NCBI GenBank assembly: GCA_900239685.1
Contig: OENT01000918.1
Location: forward strand, 1-64,000
Source: Rotaria macrura
Lineage: Eukaryota > Rotifera > Eurotatoria > Philodinida > Philodinidae
DNA: 64,000 nt
Direction: 5' to 3'
Shown: piece by piece, positions 1-12,267 of the stretch
Layout of the letters: the number at the start of each line of letters is the position of its first letter
How positions within the stretch are numbered: position 1 is the stretch's first letter
Position numbers and translations under genes: made by a program
The notes under the pieces: generated by a model
Databases searched by the model: none
The model's input: only the letters and a program-made list of their open reading frames with translations
What the model was told of the DNA's origin: nothing

Positions 1-826
1 TTAGTTTTTTATGCACCATTTTCATCGCAGTAATTTAGGTTTTCTCAAAAAATGAAAGTCGCTAGATGAGTTTCATTGTTTTTCAGTAAAAATCAGCCAG
101 CTACTGGAAATACATGTTTCGTTGAAAACGATTTGCCAAATTTTAATGAAAAATGGTTGTCACGCATGAAATTGATTAAAAATACATCATTTAAATGGTG
201 AATTCGGGTCACCCTATACGGTGTTCTTACACATATCATTTTGGACTAAAATAGAAGGTGTAAGAACATAGAGAATGTCCAGCGCTGATGATTTCACATG
301 AATATATATATTATTTACGGTAACTAGTCTATATGACTCCGTAGAATTAAGGACTCTCGCAGTTCACCGCATAGCCCCACGAAGGGCACTTTGACTGAGC
401 TTTGCGAAAAGCTCAGGTGCTGCTTGCAGTACTTCCTAGTAGCATTTAGTTCATATTAATCATTTCATGGACATGATTTTGGTTAAAACTAAATCGTTTT
501 CATGGCATAATTTACGTGTCGAAATCATGCATGACTTTAAAATAACCGAAAGATTATGTCCGTTTCACGGTGAGAAATGGCATTTTTTCATTTTTGACAT
601 CATTTCTTCCAGCAAAAAGTTTCATTAAAATGATGTAATTTACATCATTTTTTGCCATTTTTTTATTCTATGGGTATACCGTATAGCACTATGAACTGAT
701 GTACCTCAAGGCAATATAACCATTTACAATGATTATGAAAGAATATCAGAATATTTGAATTCAGTCATTTTGAATTGTATTTTTCTTTGCAGAGATGGGA
801 ATTCAGCAATGGATAGTTTCGCTTAC
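1..826. other. no gene seen; downstream flank or last intron of the scramblase gene
   Basis: No exon could be recognised. The expected final scramblase exon (the C-terminal membrane helix) is not here in any form I can read. The stretch holds a 25 nt perfect hairpin at 627-651 (AAAATGATGTAA, one T, then its complement) and a short inverted pair around 227-271 (GTTCTTACAC / GTGTAAGAAC). Both suggest mobile-element debris. Confidence 0.5.
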
Positions 827-2321
827 CTTTATAAGTATAGTTGTCGGCGCTTGTGAAAGCTTCATTACAATAACCAGAGTATAGTTTTTGAATTTCGCCA
901 ATTTCGGTGGTTCCATCCGCTCCAAGAATCTATCAAGATACCATAAAATATACTGCTAGGATGCAACAACATGTTCGAAAAAAATCGAATTATTAATTAT
1001 CAATCTAGAATTCATCAACCTGTACGTACTTTTGAATAAGTCAAACTCAACGATCAATCTATTCAGTTAAAATTGGTGGTTTATTAAGCTTCAATAGGAA
1101 TATATATTTGACAGAAAAGTATATTTTTGCATACACATGATTTTTATAGGATCAAAATCACTTATTTTTCTTCAATAATACGAATATATTCATTCTCAAA
1201 GATTATCGATTTTTCTTCCTACAACGATTCTCAGTTAATTGGCAATGAAGAGCTGCGTCACATAACCCACGAGTCGGTATATACTTGCTTCATCTTGGTT
1301 GCGTCAAAGTCTTTTTTACATAAGAACACTTCAACGAAGAATACTGGTTACATTATAGGCACCTCAAAATACATGTCATGAAAGATCAAATACAGTTTCA
1401 AACTTATTTCAAGACTTAAATAAATCGTATGCATTTCAAAAACTTGAAAACTGTTCGTGAATGAGGAGCGTTTTTACTGTTCAGTTCACATAAAACTCAA
1501 AAATTTGCAATAGTTAAGAAATCAAAGTACCTACAGTGAATTTATTTTCACAGCAACAGCACCAAGCTCCATCACAGATGCACCCGGGACCAATCATTTT
1601 CAAAGTAGCATTTGAGCGGATATCTCGAAGAGTTAATTGCATTCGCCAGCAGCTGCCCCTGAAAATTATCTTGCAGAATTTAGGAGAAACAGTCATGAGT
1701 GAAACATGAGTACATTACTCTTCTGTAACAGTTCCGATCACTTGACCTGGCGGTGCTTCAATCGTAATTTCTTGACGACAACTAGCACAATGGGCACACC
1801 AGCAACATCCAGCACAGCAAGAGAATTCTCGATGAATAGTCATGATTTCCTTCAAAGATATTGACTGTATGCATTCTAAACCATCGAATCATAACTGACA
1901 CTCACTTCTTGACTATTATTCAAAATATGCATTGTGAAACGTCGAGAACTAGTGCAACATAATCGTTGACAAAATCCAGAATCTAAAATAAGTTTACATA
2001 TAATTCTTATTTGTTTGAAAATTTTCTTTAAATTTTTAACCTTCGAATGCATGTAAAATCTGTATATTTGAATCGGTGAAGATATCGAAGCGAGTTTTCA
2101 TGGCTATACCAAGAACCGCTGAAATATTGATTAATTTAGTAAAAGTTGGCATTATTTCAACATTTACCCTCGGCTATTGATGGCCGTTGCTTGATTGATA
2201 AAGAGTTGATATTTCTTAATATGTCAATACCATTCGAGAAACTAGTTGGGTTAAACATTATTTGCTCATGTTGTACTGCATTTAAAATGTCGATAGGAAT
2301 TTCATACTTGGCTGCATTCAT
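827..2321 (-). CDS. phospholipid scramblase, 3' end missing
   Basis: Member of the phospholipid scramblase (PLSCR) family, membrane proteins linked to Ca2+-dependent movement of lipids across the bilayer. Exons read on the minus strand: 2321-2168, 2118-2041, 1982-1906, 1864-1719, 1658-1535 and 929-827. All have GT-AG borders and the frame stays open across every junction. The start is the ATG at 2321. Family hallmarks in order: HAFEDSGFCQRLCCTSSRRF, the Cys-rich block CCAGCCWCAHCASC followed by QEITIEAPPGQVIGTV, then MIGPGCICDGAWCCCCENKF, and finally ILGADGTTEIGEIQKLYSGY with NEAFTSADNY. The last exon, with the Ca2+-binding/transmembrane end, should follow a good donor at 826 but was not found, so it lies outside the window or is lost. 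The intron 930-1534 (605 nt) is far longer than its neighbours. Family call certain; integrity unknown. Confidence 0.88.
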
Positions 2322-5300
2322 TTTTCGATGTATCAATCACTGTTGAAAATTTCTTGTTCTTGAATCTCTTTTGGTGGCAAATAATGTTAGAAACAAAATC
2401 GTGCTATTTATTTTTATTCGTTTCGATTACTGCGTACATACAAAAATGAATCAGTCTTTTCAAAGCAACGATTCATGGATGAAAAAAGAAAAATACGTGT
2501 GTTGTGCAGTCAATAAGACTGTTTTTTCGGGTGAGTGTCACAAATGTAAATATTGGTCGATCAGAATCGTCATCTCTCTTTTTGCTTCTTTCTGCTCCTT
2601 AGAAATAGAAAAAGTGTACGATTCGTCGTGACACTATTTTGAAAAACAGAAAACGACAGTCTAAATGAAAATATAGAGTTCACGTGTGTCTTAGAAAATT
2701 ATTCGATTTGTGGAAAAAAGTGATAATGTATAAATCGGTTGCAAGATAATCGAATAGGCATTTTTCTCTAAACGGAAAATGAAACTGCCATATATCATCA
2801 TAGTTTCATCCGATACCAACCCAAATTGAAACGTCATGATAATAATGTTCACTTTTTCAGTACAAAATATTCAGAGTAATAGCGCAGTGGCTATTATTGA
2901 TCAATCAAGAAATCTTTCTCAGAAACAAGCCCACCTGTTAGTCCCCTAATTTACTAATGCAGCTCGATAATCTAGTAGCATACGTTTACATTTTCAGGTA
3001 TCATTAAAAAAAATAATTACAGACATCCAACGCACTTATATACAGATCGTATTAATAAAAATATAAAACAATGTAGGCAACTAAGACATATCACATTAGC
3101 AATAGACGAATGAATGATGACAAATTATAAGAAGATCGATTGACATGTTTTAATTTTCACCGTAAAGAATATGATTGTCGCCTTCAACTGAACATAATAT
3201 CGACGTGATCAAAACGATATCGAATCCCTAAATGATACTTCAAATAAATTCATCTATCAATTTCTTTGCAATTCTATATGAACAGATTGTTGTATGGTAG
3301 TTAATTTTCGCATAAAATACTTATTAAAGTGTTTATTAACAAGGTTTTATTCTTGAAGAGTACGTTAATGCCATAGAAAAACAGATCGCTAGGTTTTTAT
3401 ATTATTATATAAGAAAACGAATCATGCTTTTAATGCGGCAACGAAGTTTCTAGTCAATATTTTTGTATTTTTCTTAGTATTTATCATACGAATGTTAGAA
3501 AAGCTTTCGATAACTTACAATCCAATAGAGTAAAGAAATCCTAAATATAAAACTTTGTGTCACTGCGTAGGTATGGTTTAACGATCGATGTGCAATTGTG
3601 AGCAAGACGAATCAGAAGTTAAGCAGTTAAAATTGTATATTAAACGAAACACTTTTTTCTAGAGATATCTTTATAGATACCTATTATAAATCTCGATAAA
3701 GTAAAGCATAGCATTACAAATAGCATTTGGCTACGTCATTCGTTTTTATACTGAAAGTGTTTCTTTAAAAGTCTTATAGTTCATCGCATTGATTGAGGCA
3801 ATAAAGCAATAAAAACTTTCTTGAGAAGTAAAGAATTCACAAGAAATTCTACAGATGCACGTTTTGTGGAATTTTTTATTAGTATTAGTAGAGAATGGTT
3901 GATTCCATATAAATTTGTTCCTCTAATGGGTGACACTGATGTTAATATTTGAGAAGATAGAATTCTTCTAGAAGAAACAAAATTTCAATAATGGATTTAT
4001 GCTGATGCTACTTATCAACTTATATACAGAATGGGTTCGATACTTAGATCAACTTGTCTTTATCTTTTAGTGATAGTTAATAAATAGGGAGAAATCTAAA
4101 ATATTCTGTCCATAATTAGATAAATCACCTTATATATTCGATACATTGATTTATAAATAATATGTGAAACTCATATAAAAGTAGACAGTATGAATCGGGA
4201 GCCAAGATCAATAGCTATGAAAACAGAGATGCTTAAACCTAAAACTCTAATCAAACTTGTCTGCACCAGAATGAATATAGCAACACTCATACCTTGCAAA
4301 CACAGTATTGATTTCTCCGTATTAAGTACGTATATTATCGATTGATTTTTCAAAAGTAGGATTGTGTATTCTAATATGACTTTTGAAAATAGTGCATGAA
4401 ACATTTGACACACCGAATTGATAGTATAAATTTTAATTGACATGTTCTCTATTGGCTAGGCTAAGAAAGCTTTACTAGTTTTGAATTACTCTAATTATGT
4501 TATAAGAAGAAAACAAAATTCATTCCATTAAAATATTTACTAACTTTGATTTAAACTAATTACGATCACTGTCGTAAACGTAATCAGCAATTATTCTAAT
4601 AGAAATCAATATAGGATCGATCTTTTGTCAACAAAGAAACATGTAGAAATTAACTCGACGCCGAAATCGAGCATATGAGAGCTATTTAATCAATAAAGTT
4701 AGCGTAACTCTAAGTCGAGTAGAACTTCAACTTATCTGTAGAAACTCAGTGAATTATGTACTTTATTAGCACGCTAAAGTTTCACGATGATAGGATAGGG
4801 TAACATTGTCGAATAATATCGAATAGATTAAAGTTCAGACGAAGCTATCTTTAAGTCCATACGATTCCTTTTTCTTAAACAAAAAACTTAGTATATTTTA
4901 AGTTAGATTGTGCTTAACATAAATATTTATCTTCTATAAGTTTCAAATGGCGACAAAAAAACGTACATAAACTTCAAAAAATAAATTTCAAAATAACTTT
5001 TGATAAATAGAAGATATCGGTTAAATATTGTTTGTAGTCAGTTTTTCTCATATTCCAAGCATCATGATCATAGCTGGACACAATATATATATAATCTTAA
5101 TTGATTCGACATGTCCGAAATCATGATGAAGTAAGTAGCATTTAGCAGTTGTTCCTCTCATACCATTATATTGGATTTAGACCAAATCGATTTAATATTG
5201 ATCCAGTTTGATGAAAGTAGTTTTTAAGCTTAACTTCTCATATACCCTCAGTCACTTTGCTTTGAATTGTATGAATGAAGAAATAACAGAAAAAGAGAAC

Positions 5301-5470
5301 ACAAAAGGTTATTGAAATACGTTCAGTGTGAAGCCTAATCGTCGTTTTGTTTTTCAACTGAATTATAAGGCAAGATGTTTGGCTCATACGATTAATAGAT
5401 CATAAATAATAATTTGATTGAGCTGATATTCTGAAATATAAGGACTTAAAGAATCTTAGATAAGAGCTGC
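2322..5470. other. gene-free stretch
   Basis: Very AT-rich. No ORF resembles a known family. A 90-codon hydrophobic ORF on the minus strand (4171-4443) has no partner exons or recognisable motif and is not called. The upstream region of the scramblase gene lies at the left end. Confidence 0.5.
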
Positions 5471-5475
5471 GTTGT

Positions 5476-5760
5476 ATGTTACATGCGGCCTATGGCATAA
5501 AATATTTAACGAAACGCATTGCAAAACGCGTTTCCGAGATCCGGATATGCTGTTCGCTACGTTCTTTTGAGAGGAAATGCGTTATCCAGCATCTTTACTT
5601 AGATAAAAAGCGTTGTGCCCGGTGCACTTTTCGAAACGATGCGAAACATTTTCTTTTGAAATTACGTTTCGAGGCGTTTCCGAAGCAAAACGCTGTTGAA
5701 CTCATGTTGGTCGACGAGAAACGCATTTTACAGAGTCACAGTTAGGAAAAAGCGTAAAAC
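5476..5760. repeat. AAACGC/ACGCGTT-rich repeat cluster
   Basis: A block strikingly richer in CpG than its surroundings. It holds many near copies of AAACGCATT, AAACGCGTTT and their complements on both strands. The same word composition recurs at 34280-34560 and 35640-35820 inside a foldback element, which suggests a dispersed non-autonomous element family. The open frame across it looks like a by-product of the repeat and is not called as a gene. Confidence 0.45.
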
Positions 5761-6013
5761 ACAGCTGTTTTAAATGTATTTTTCATTGTTTCAGCTTCTA
5801 AAATTGAAAAACGGATATCTTTTGTTTCAGTATCTGCCACTGATCTATCTTCAAAATGCATGTGAATTAAGAAAACTCGGGTATATTCATGATTATGGAA
5901 ATTATACGAGATGGTTTTATAAAAGGGTTGTAAATCCCGTTGTTTTTGTTCATAAAGATGAGAGTGAAGATCTTCCGTTGGCAGAATCAGAATCGAATTC
6001 TCCTAAAACTTAG

Positions 6014-6550
6014 TCAGATGACGTCGTTTTCTTAATCTAATTCTAAGTTAGACCAGTATTGAATATCAGGGTGTAACCAAACTATATCTCTTGTTAGAAA
6101 AATTATTTCACTATATTTTCAATCAAAGAAAACGCATTTCATAGCATTGAATAGAGGACTGTATTAAATATTGGAAAATATTGAAAAAACTCACCAAAGA
6201 CTGAAGTAAAAATAATTTGTATGACGGCTTAGCATTTTCGGGAGAAAAACGCATGCTGGGGATAAGTACGATTTGTAATAATAATGATTGTGAATCTATA
6301 TGCCGACTGCCTTATAGTGTCTGCTTATATACTCTTGGAAACATGACTATAATGTGAATTTTGCTCGTATATTATCGATACAGCTAATTATGGGTGGCTC
6401 ATAAAAGAGATCAGAGTAACAAAAAATATTTCTTTCAATTATGAGTATACTAAGTCTTACGGATAATTGATTTACCTTTACAAAAGATTATTGAATTTCG
6501 GGGTGGAAAGTGACTGTTACCGATCCGTTACGTTACTAAGTAAAGATAAA
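6014..6550. other. no gene seen
   Basis: AT-rich, without a readable exon. It borders the hairpin repeat on its right side. Confidence 0.5.
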
Positions 6551-6831
6551 GGGAAAGTTACCAGATACTGAGTAACTGGTGACTTTTCCCGTTACCAGTT
6601 ACGTTTTCCTAGTAACTTCTTAAAAAATCGAATTACGACTTGCTGTGATCGAATTTTGTCAAAATATCACTTAATCAAGATAGGAGCTACTCGGTAAGTC
6701 CAAAATTCAAAAAGGAATTTTTCACATTATTCGACCAGAGGAAGTCCTAATTCGATGTTTTAAGAAGTTACTAGGAAAACGTAACTGGTAACGGGAAAGG
6801 TCACCAGTTACCCGGTATCAGGTAACTTTCC
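6551..6831. repeat. hairpin (foldback) repeat, about 90 bp arms
   Basis: Arms 6551-6640 and 6743-6831 are inverted copies, with a few mismatches, around a spacer of about 100 nt. Each arm is built of the words AGTTACC, GTAACTGG and GTTACG, so it can also pair within itself. Typical of a foldback or MITE element. No clear target-site duplication was found. Confidence 0.75.
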
Positions 6832-7493
6832 TCGCCTAATTGAATTTGGCAAAAACTTTGAATTTTTTCAAAATTTAAAATATGAATTCATTAGAATTTG
6901 GTTATACGGAATTTAATTCTTCAAATTTAAAATCAACTTAAATCGCATGAAATTCATTTTTCATTGGGTCTTTTCGCTTAAAAAAATAGGTTCGCAGATT
7001 CCAACTTTTGAAAGTTAAATTTAAAATAAAGTAACAGGAAAATGACACTCCTACTTCGATAGAAGCATTTGACTATTTTAGTTTAATCGTTTCTGTACTT
7101 ATCTTCTACTCTTTCTAGTGTTCTCGTGTTTGAATCCACCCCTTGAATCTATCAAAATTAATGTAAGTTAGCTTTATAGTGATATAATTTAATGCACATG
7201 TCTGTTTATATACGTATATAGCATCTATAAGTTGAGTTCTGCGAAGTTCTTTGTGGTTTTAGCTTTTTTGCCTCAAAGTTAAGAAATACCATAGTTTGAG
7301 AGAGACTGCTAAATGCTCCTAAAAATGAATCGTTCCGCAAAGCTCGTTTTCACAGACATGAAACGTGTTAAACCGACCAGCGTTAAAGCGTTTTTTCTCA
7401 GAAATTTACATCATGCGCGGTTGCCTTATTTCCTCAAGTTTCTAGTCTGAAATAATTCCTATGGATAGTAGTTAATGCATGTTTATTTTTTTA
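6832..7493. other. no gene seen; 3' flank of the glycosyltransferase-like gene
   Basis: AT-rich. A short CpG-bearing patch at 7320-7410 (words AAACGTGTT, AGCGTTAAAGCG) resembles the AAACGC-rich repeat further left. Confidence 0.4.
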
Positions 7494-8597
7494 TCAAGCT
7501 TTCCTATTCAATACTTCATTAGGCAGAGTGTGGTATACACGATCGAACTGCGCTAGCAATTGTGGACTACGGTTTATTTGATGTACGACCGCGTATATTT
7601 CCGACTTGTTATTCATTATATGGCCGAATTTATTTCTTGTGAGCCACTTTGCTAGACCGACGGTGCCCACGAAGCCGGTTTCATGTGGTATAAGATAAAT
7701 TGTAGTATTTGGTACGAGACTATTATGAATAATGAAGTTATGCACACCTTGATCATTACCAGTGAATCGAAGGCACTGTGGTGATCGACTTAGTAACTGT
7801 GCAGCCATGACGGATAAATATGTCAGCATTGCTGACCAGGATCCTAGAACAGTTCCAGAGCAACTGATTGATCTCTTACCAATATTTTGCAATGCCCCGT
7901 CTCCATAACATACTTTGATCCAATCAGCATTTACATTTTGGTTAGCGATCGGTATGTTACGATCCTCCATGAATGCATACAAGCCATCACCTATCGCATC
8001 CATGTATGAAAAGACATTGCTTTGGAATATTGTATCAAATACATCACAAATGAAGACATTGTCAAAAATTTGCTTATCTTTTTGAAGCTCTTGTAGATAA
8101 CTGGAAAAAATAATCCATCTTTGAGAATAAATTTCAGTCATGCGAAAGTTTGGCTGTTTGTTAGCTTCGAAAAACCGTTGATATGGAATAAATGTCACGG
8201 TAAATACATCTCGAAGAAGTCGAAAATCATCGGTGAGCATAGCATGCTTGTGAGCTAACAAGATGATTCTACATCGATTGCAGCTATAACGTGCTGATTG
8301 AAGGAAACGATGTAAGGTTGGTAAGGGAGCGTCAATAGCAGCGCCTAAAATGAGGTTATTCTGCAACTCATGCGAATGTTTAGATGTTGAAACGAGCATT
8401 AACTGCTTAGGTTTTAAGCGATTCTGCTGAAGAGAGATTTCGTCATCAATATCCAAGTGTCGAAAGAGTATTCGTTGTAGTGTGATGCCCTTCCAATTCA
8501 TAAATGAACTTAATGATATTCCAAATCCAAATCCAACGATAAGCATTGAAAATCCGACAGATTTTCTCTGCGATTGCAACATAATATTCAGTACCAT
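7494..8597 (-). CDS. type II membrane glycosyltransferase-like protein
   Basis: Single-exon ORF of 367 residues starting at the ATG at 8597. Residues about 15-33 form one hydrophobic segment after a short basic N-terminus (QSQRKS), the layout of a Golgi-type signal anchor. A GT-A-like domain follows: LILGAAIDAPLPTLHRFL near the start, then FICDVFDTIFQSNVF around residue 183 (acidic DxxD cluster usual for nucleotide-sugar/metal binding), SCSGTVLGSWSAMLTYL, and FTGNDQGVHNFIIHN near the end. This motif order is known from uncharacterised eukaryotic and bacterial glycosyltransferases; donor and acceptor cannot be told from the sequence. The gene stands alone, and its region from -98 to -342 is one arm of a 245 bp inverted repeat. 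Coding seems certain, function inferred. Confidence 0.7.
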   Translation of the reverse strand: MVLNIMLQSQRKSVGFSMLIVGFGFGISLSSFMNWKGITLQRILFRHLDIDDEISLQQNRLKPKQLMLVSTSKHSHELQNNLILGAAIDAPLPTLHRFLQSARYSCNRCRIILLAHKHAMLTDDFRLLRDVFTVTFIPYQRFFEANKQPNFRMTEIYSQRWIIFSSYLQELQKDKQIFDNVFICDVFDTIFQSNVFSYMDAIGDGLYAFMEDRNIPIANQNVNADWIKVCYGDGALQNIGKRSISCSGTVLGSWSAMLTYLSVMAAQLLSRSPQCLRFTGNDQGVHNFIIHNSLVPNTTIYLIPHETGFVGTVGLAKWLTRNKFGHIMNNKSEIYAVVHQINRSPQLLAQFDRVYHTLPNEVLNRKA

Positions 8598-8694
8598 GTA
8601 TCTCTAAAGTAGAAAACACGTAAGATTCTGTTCGATTTAGAAACCATAAATAAACATGTCTTCTCAAGTCCAATAAAACATTCGCAATCCGACT

Positions 8695-8939
8695 GATTAA
8701 TAGTAATTGTAATGCGCACCAGTAAGTCATTGCACGACAATCACGACCAATAATGCGAAATCGATAATTGTAGATTCCGATGAAAGATAACCACTTTGTA
8801 GAGCTAACGTTTTTAGGAAAATAGCCAACTTTCAAGACTAAGCGGATTAATTTTAATTAAGATATGATGATTCGACTAGTAGCATCTGAAAGTCTTTTAT
8901 ACATTTTATCAATTACTTGAAGGTATTTTTATTACATCT
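8695..8939 (-). repeat. left arm of 245 bp near-perfect inverted repeat
   Basis: Inverted copy of 12023-12267, same length, with a single mismatch seen by eye. It is the upstream region of the glycosyltransferase-like gene. An ORF of about 45 codons inside it (from 8835 leftward) is carried in both arms, but it is interrupted differently afterwards and is not called. Confidence 0.9.
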
Positions 8940-11900
8940 CACAAATATCTTATGCTGGCTCTTATTGAGTCGGAGAAAAATGTCCTTATGAAGAGTCCGA
9001 CTTTTGTATGTAGAAAGTCCGTCTCATTTGCACCCATCATCGAAATTTCCTTTTCAGCTGTGGTATGGTTATAGATACGTCTGAACAGCAGGGTTGCTTG
9101 TACTGTTATTTCACTGGGAGAATTAAATCAAATATTATCAACTTGCGTCCAGAAATGGTTCAGTTAGTGCTATTTAGAAACACAATGGGAATATGAAAGC
9201 TATGATATATTGGGCAACACGTAAAAGTTAAAAGAAATCATTTCATTTTATCTTCCGGCTGATCATTTTAATCTATGTTTTGATGAACTAATACGCTTAT
9301 TTTTTATATAGATCCTGAAAAGGGGTAACATAAGTATAAAGGTATGAACAATGAAGACTTAAAAATTCAAAAGATTTCTTCTGTCGTCTATTCAAGGAAA
9401 AACATTGAACAGAGAGAAAAATATATGAGATGGTGTCCAAAAGCAGTTGAGGAATTGAATGGATATCGATTAAGATGTTTTGCTATTTCTTGTTATTGCT
9501 GGAATGTGAACAATCGAGTTACAAGTTTCTTCATCGATATCACTAGCATAGGGATTTATTTTTGAACAAGGATACTCTGAGATTGGGAGGAAGACTGGCA
9601 GTATCCACTGCCCAACTCGAAATTCATCAATAAAGTTATTCATGCCACCTGTTCTGAGCGATGAGAATAATGTTGAACAAGACTAAAATTCAGAGAAAAC
9701 TGCTTCTGCAGTCTGAATGTTTCTGATTCGTTTAAACGTTTATAAGTGTTATAGACTCGTCTGCGATGTGATAGAAGTGGACATCTCAGTCCATATTCAA
9801 ATTACGATCACATGTCACTGTCATTCGTGACACCCATTTACGTTCGTTGTAATCATCAATCGTATTTAAAATTTATATTGTCTTTTATGTAGCGATGTTT
9901 TCTGCATTATTTAGTTGTTTACGACCACTAATGGCCACGCTTTCTCAATTTCAGTGAAAGAATGTATATCCATGAAATGGTTGTACTCATAGTGTACGAT
10001 TATTTCTCCCAAAAATATGACTTCTTTCATGACTTTCTGTAAAAAATTCAAAGGTGGTGAATAGATCAAGATACAAACTAAGAATTTAAGACAATCCCTA
10101 TTTTCCAATCAGTGGTGTATTATTCAGAAAAATAGATGCTCTCATTATTAGAATATGGCTACTCATAATGTTTATAAACAATTCTTTTATCGGAAGATGG
10201 ATTGTGCTAGTTGGTGAATCTTAATTTTTTCTGTCAAAAGTAGTTGATATTCGAGAAGTAGTATGTTTCATGAAGAAAGGCTGTATAGTTAATTATTTCC
10301 GGTTAGTATTCATTATACATAGTAATTTTTAAAAATCTTTAAACGATAAATCAATTAAGATATTTGCGTCATATTTCCTCCTTGATTCTCACGGTATCAT
10401 AGTCTCAGAATTGGAGTTAGTGTGCTTTATTGTTAGTCTCTAGTTTATATTGATCTAAAACTACCATACATGAAATCTGGAATGCTAATAAACAATTGAA
10501 TCCTTCTTATTTACATCATTGATAGTCTTGTCAGTCTATTATTGGGGAAATAAATTTAACTTCTAAAAGTACTTCAATGAAGGAGTCAAAGCTCATTGTA
10601 GACGCACCAAATATATTATGACTTTGCGTATGAAGGATACAATAGAAAACTGTGCCGCTAATCATCAATTGGTGCTATATGCACTGTTTAGAACCTGAAT
10701 TTTCATAATTTTTCACTAGTACTCCTTTCTTCGTGAACTTATAGAGGAATTTTTCAGTATTAAAGTTACTGATTGATGCAAACCTCTACAATTTAGATGT
10801 TTTCATGTATTCATCATTTCGTATTTGGTGCATACTAACTCATTCCGATTCCTATACGAACACTATAAACCGAGCTAGGGATCTTTAGAAATTCGGTGTA
10901 ATAACTATCTCCACTAAAAACATAAATAAAAGCCTGACTAGTATTTGTGTTTCAAAAGCAGAGGATATTTGTGTGTCTCTTATCTCTTTTCTTTTTGCAA
11001 ATGACCACTTTTCTTGAATTCATTTTAGTACAAGAAATATCCCTGAATATAAGATGGTTAGATTATTCATTTCTAAGCTAATTTCTGATAAAAATTGCAG
11101 AACATTATGGAGTATTAAGGATATGTGAAAATCTTTCAGCTGTGGATTGAAAAAAACTGTTTGCAAACATTTGAATGTTATTGTCAATGTCATTATATGT
11201 CAGAGACAAATTATTCGTTTAGTCTTGAAATTAGGGGATATTCCTAGAAACGTTGAATCTATGAAATGGCATCACTTTTATACTAAAGTAGTGGTTGGTT
11301 ACGAAAGATAGTCGCGTTCACGATGCATCGAATTTTATACATTATCTCAACGGGAAAAGGATGTTTAATTTTCAAGAATCGTCTTTAGTTTTATTTCGTT
11401 ACCAATTATATCGTTTTATTCAGCACATGAAACTCGTGAATGGATAATATATACATCGAGTATCAAATCAATAAAGAGTGTCAGAACACAATTAATCAGT
11501 TCTTACGCTATTTTTAATCTGAAAGTTCAAGAAAGTACATGCCTAGTAGAAACTAAAACAGAATAAGAGTTTTATCGTTTCTGTTGAAATTTACAGAAGT
11601 GACTATTAATCTTGGCATTTATAATTGGAGAATGTTTCATGTTGCACTCGTTTTTTTCTAATTATGTCGAACTCATCGAAAGTCTTCTACCTCCAACACC
11701 CCATCAAATAATATTGTTGCTTCCGGATAACGCTTGCAGAGTCAGACTTGAAAATACCAAACATTTGATAGCGTACTCAACGTACCACTAATTTAGTAGT
11801 CATCGGGTGAAAAATTTGCGATAATCCAATCACTTTGATTTGAATAACAACCATCCCAAACAAGTTGTTTTTCAACCTACTTCACAATTAAAACCGATTC

Positions 11901-12022
11901 GAAGGGAAAACTTCGTTCTCCTCGATCATGACTTACATATGATTGGATAATATAATTAGATATCCAATCCAAAAATATATATGCGTGACAAATTTTTCAG
12001 CGCTACACCCCTACGTATAAAT
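8940..12022. other. spacer of the inverted repeat; no gene recognised
   Basis: About 3.1 kb without a recognisable coding exon. ORFs of 60-75 codons (for example 9344-9565) have no family resemblance. No transposase or terminal motif was seen that would make the whole unit a transposon. Confidence 0.45.
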
Positions 12023-12267
12023 AGATGTAATAAAAATACCTTCAAGTAATTGATAAAATGTATAAAAGACTTTCAGATGCTACTAGTCGAATCATCATAT
12101 CTTAATTAAAATTAATCCGCTTAGTCTTGAAAGTTGGCTATTTTCCTAAAAACGTTAGCTCTACAAAGTGGTTATCTTTCATCGGAATCTACAATTATCG
12201 ATTTCGCATTATTGGTCGTGATTGTCGTGCAATGACTTACTGGTGCGCATTACAATCACTATTAATC
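12023..12267 (+). repeat. right arm of 245 bp near-perfect inverted repeat
   Basis: Copy of the region upstream of the glycosyltransferase-like gene, here reading rightward. The similarity stops sharply at 12267, before the point where a coding region would begin. It is therefore an orphan copy of a 5' flank, not a second gene. Confidence 0.9.

Noticed and set aside
4171..4443. Hydrophobic 90-codon ORF, possible membrane protein
   Set aside because: No motif, no partner exons, and hydrophobic chance ORFs are expected in T-rich DNA.
8446..8835. 129-codon ORF on the minus strand upstream of and overlapping the glycosyltransferase-like gene
   Set aside because: Its first part lies in the 245 bp inverted repeat and its last part is an out-of-frame reading of the real gene. 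No family resemblance.
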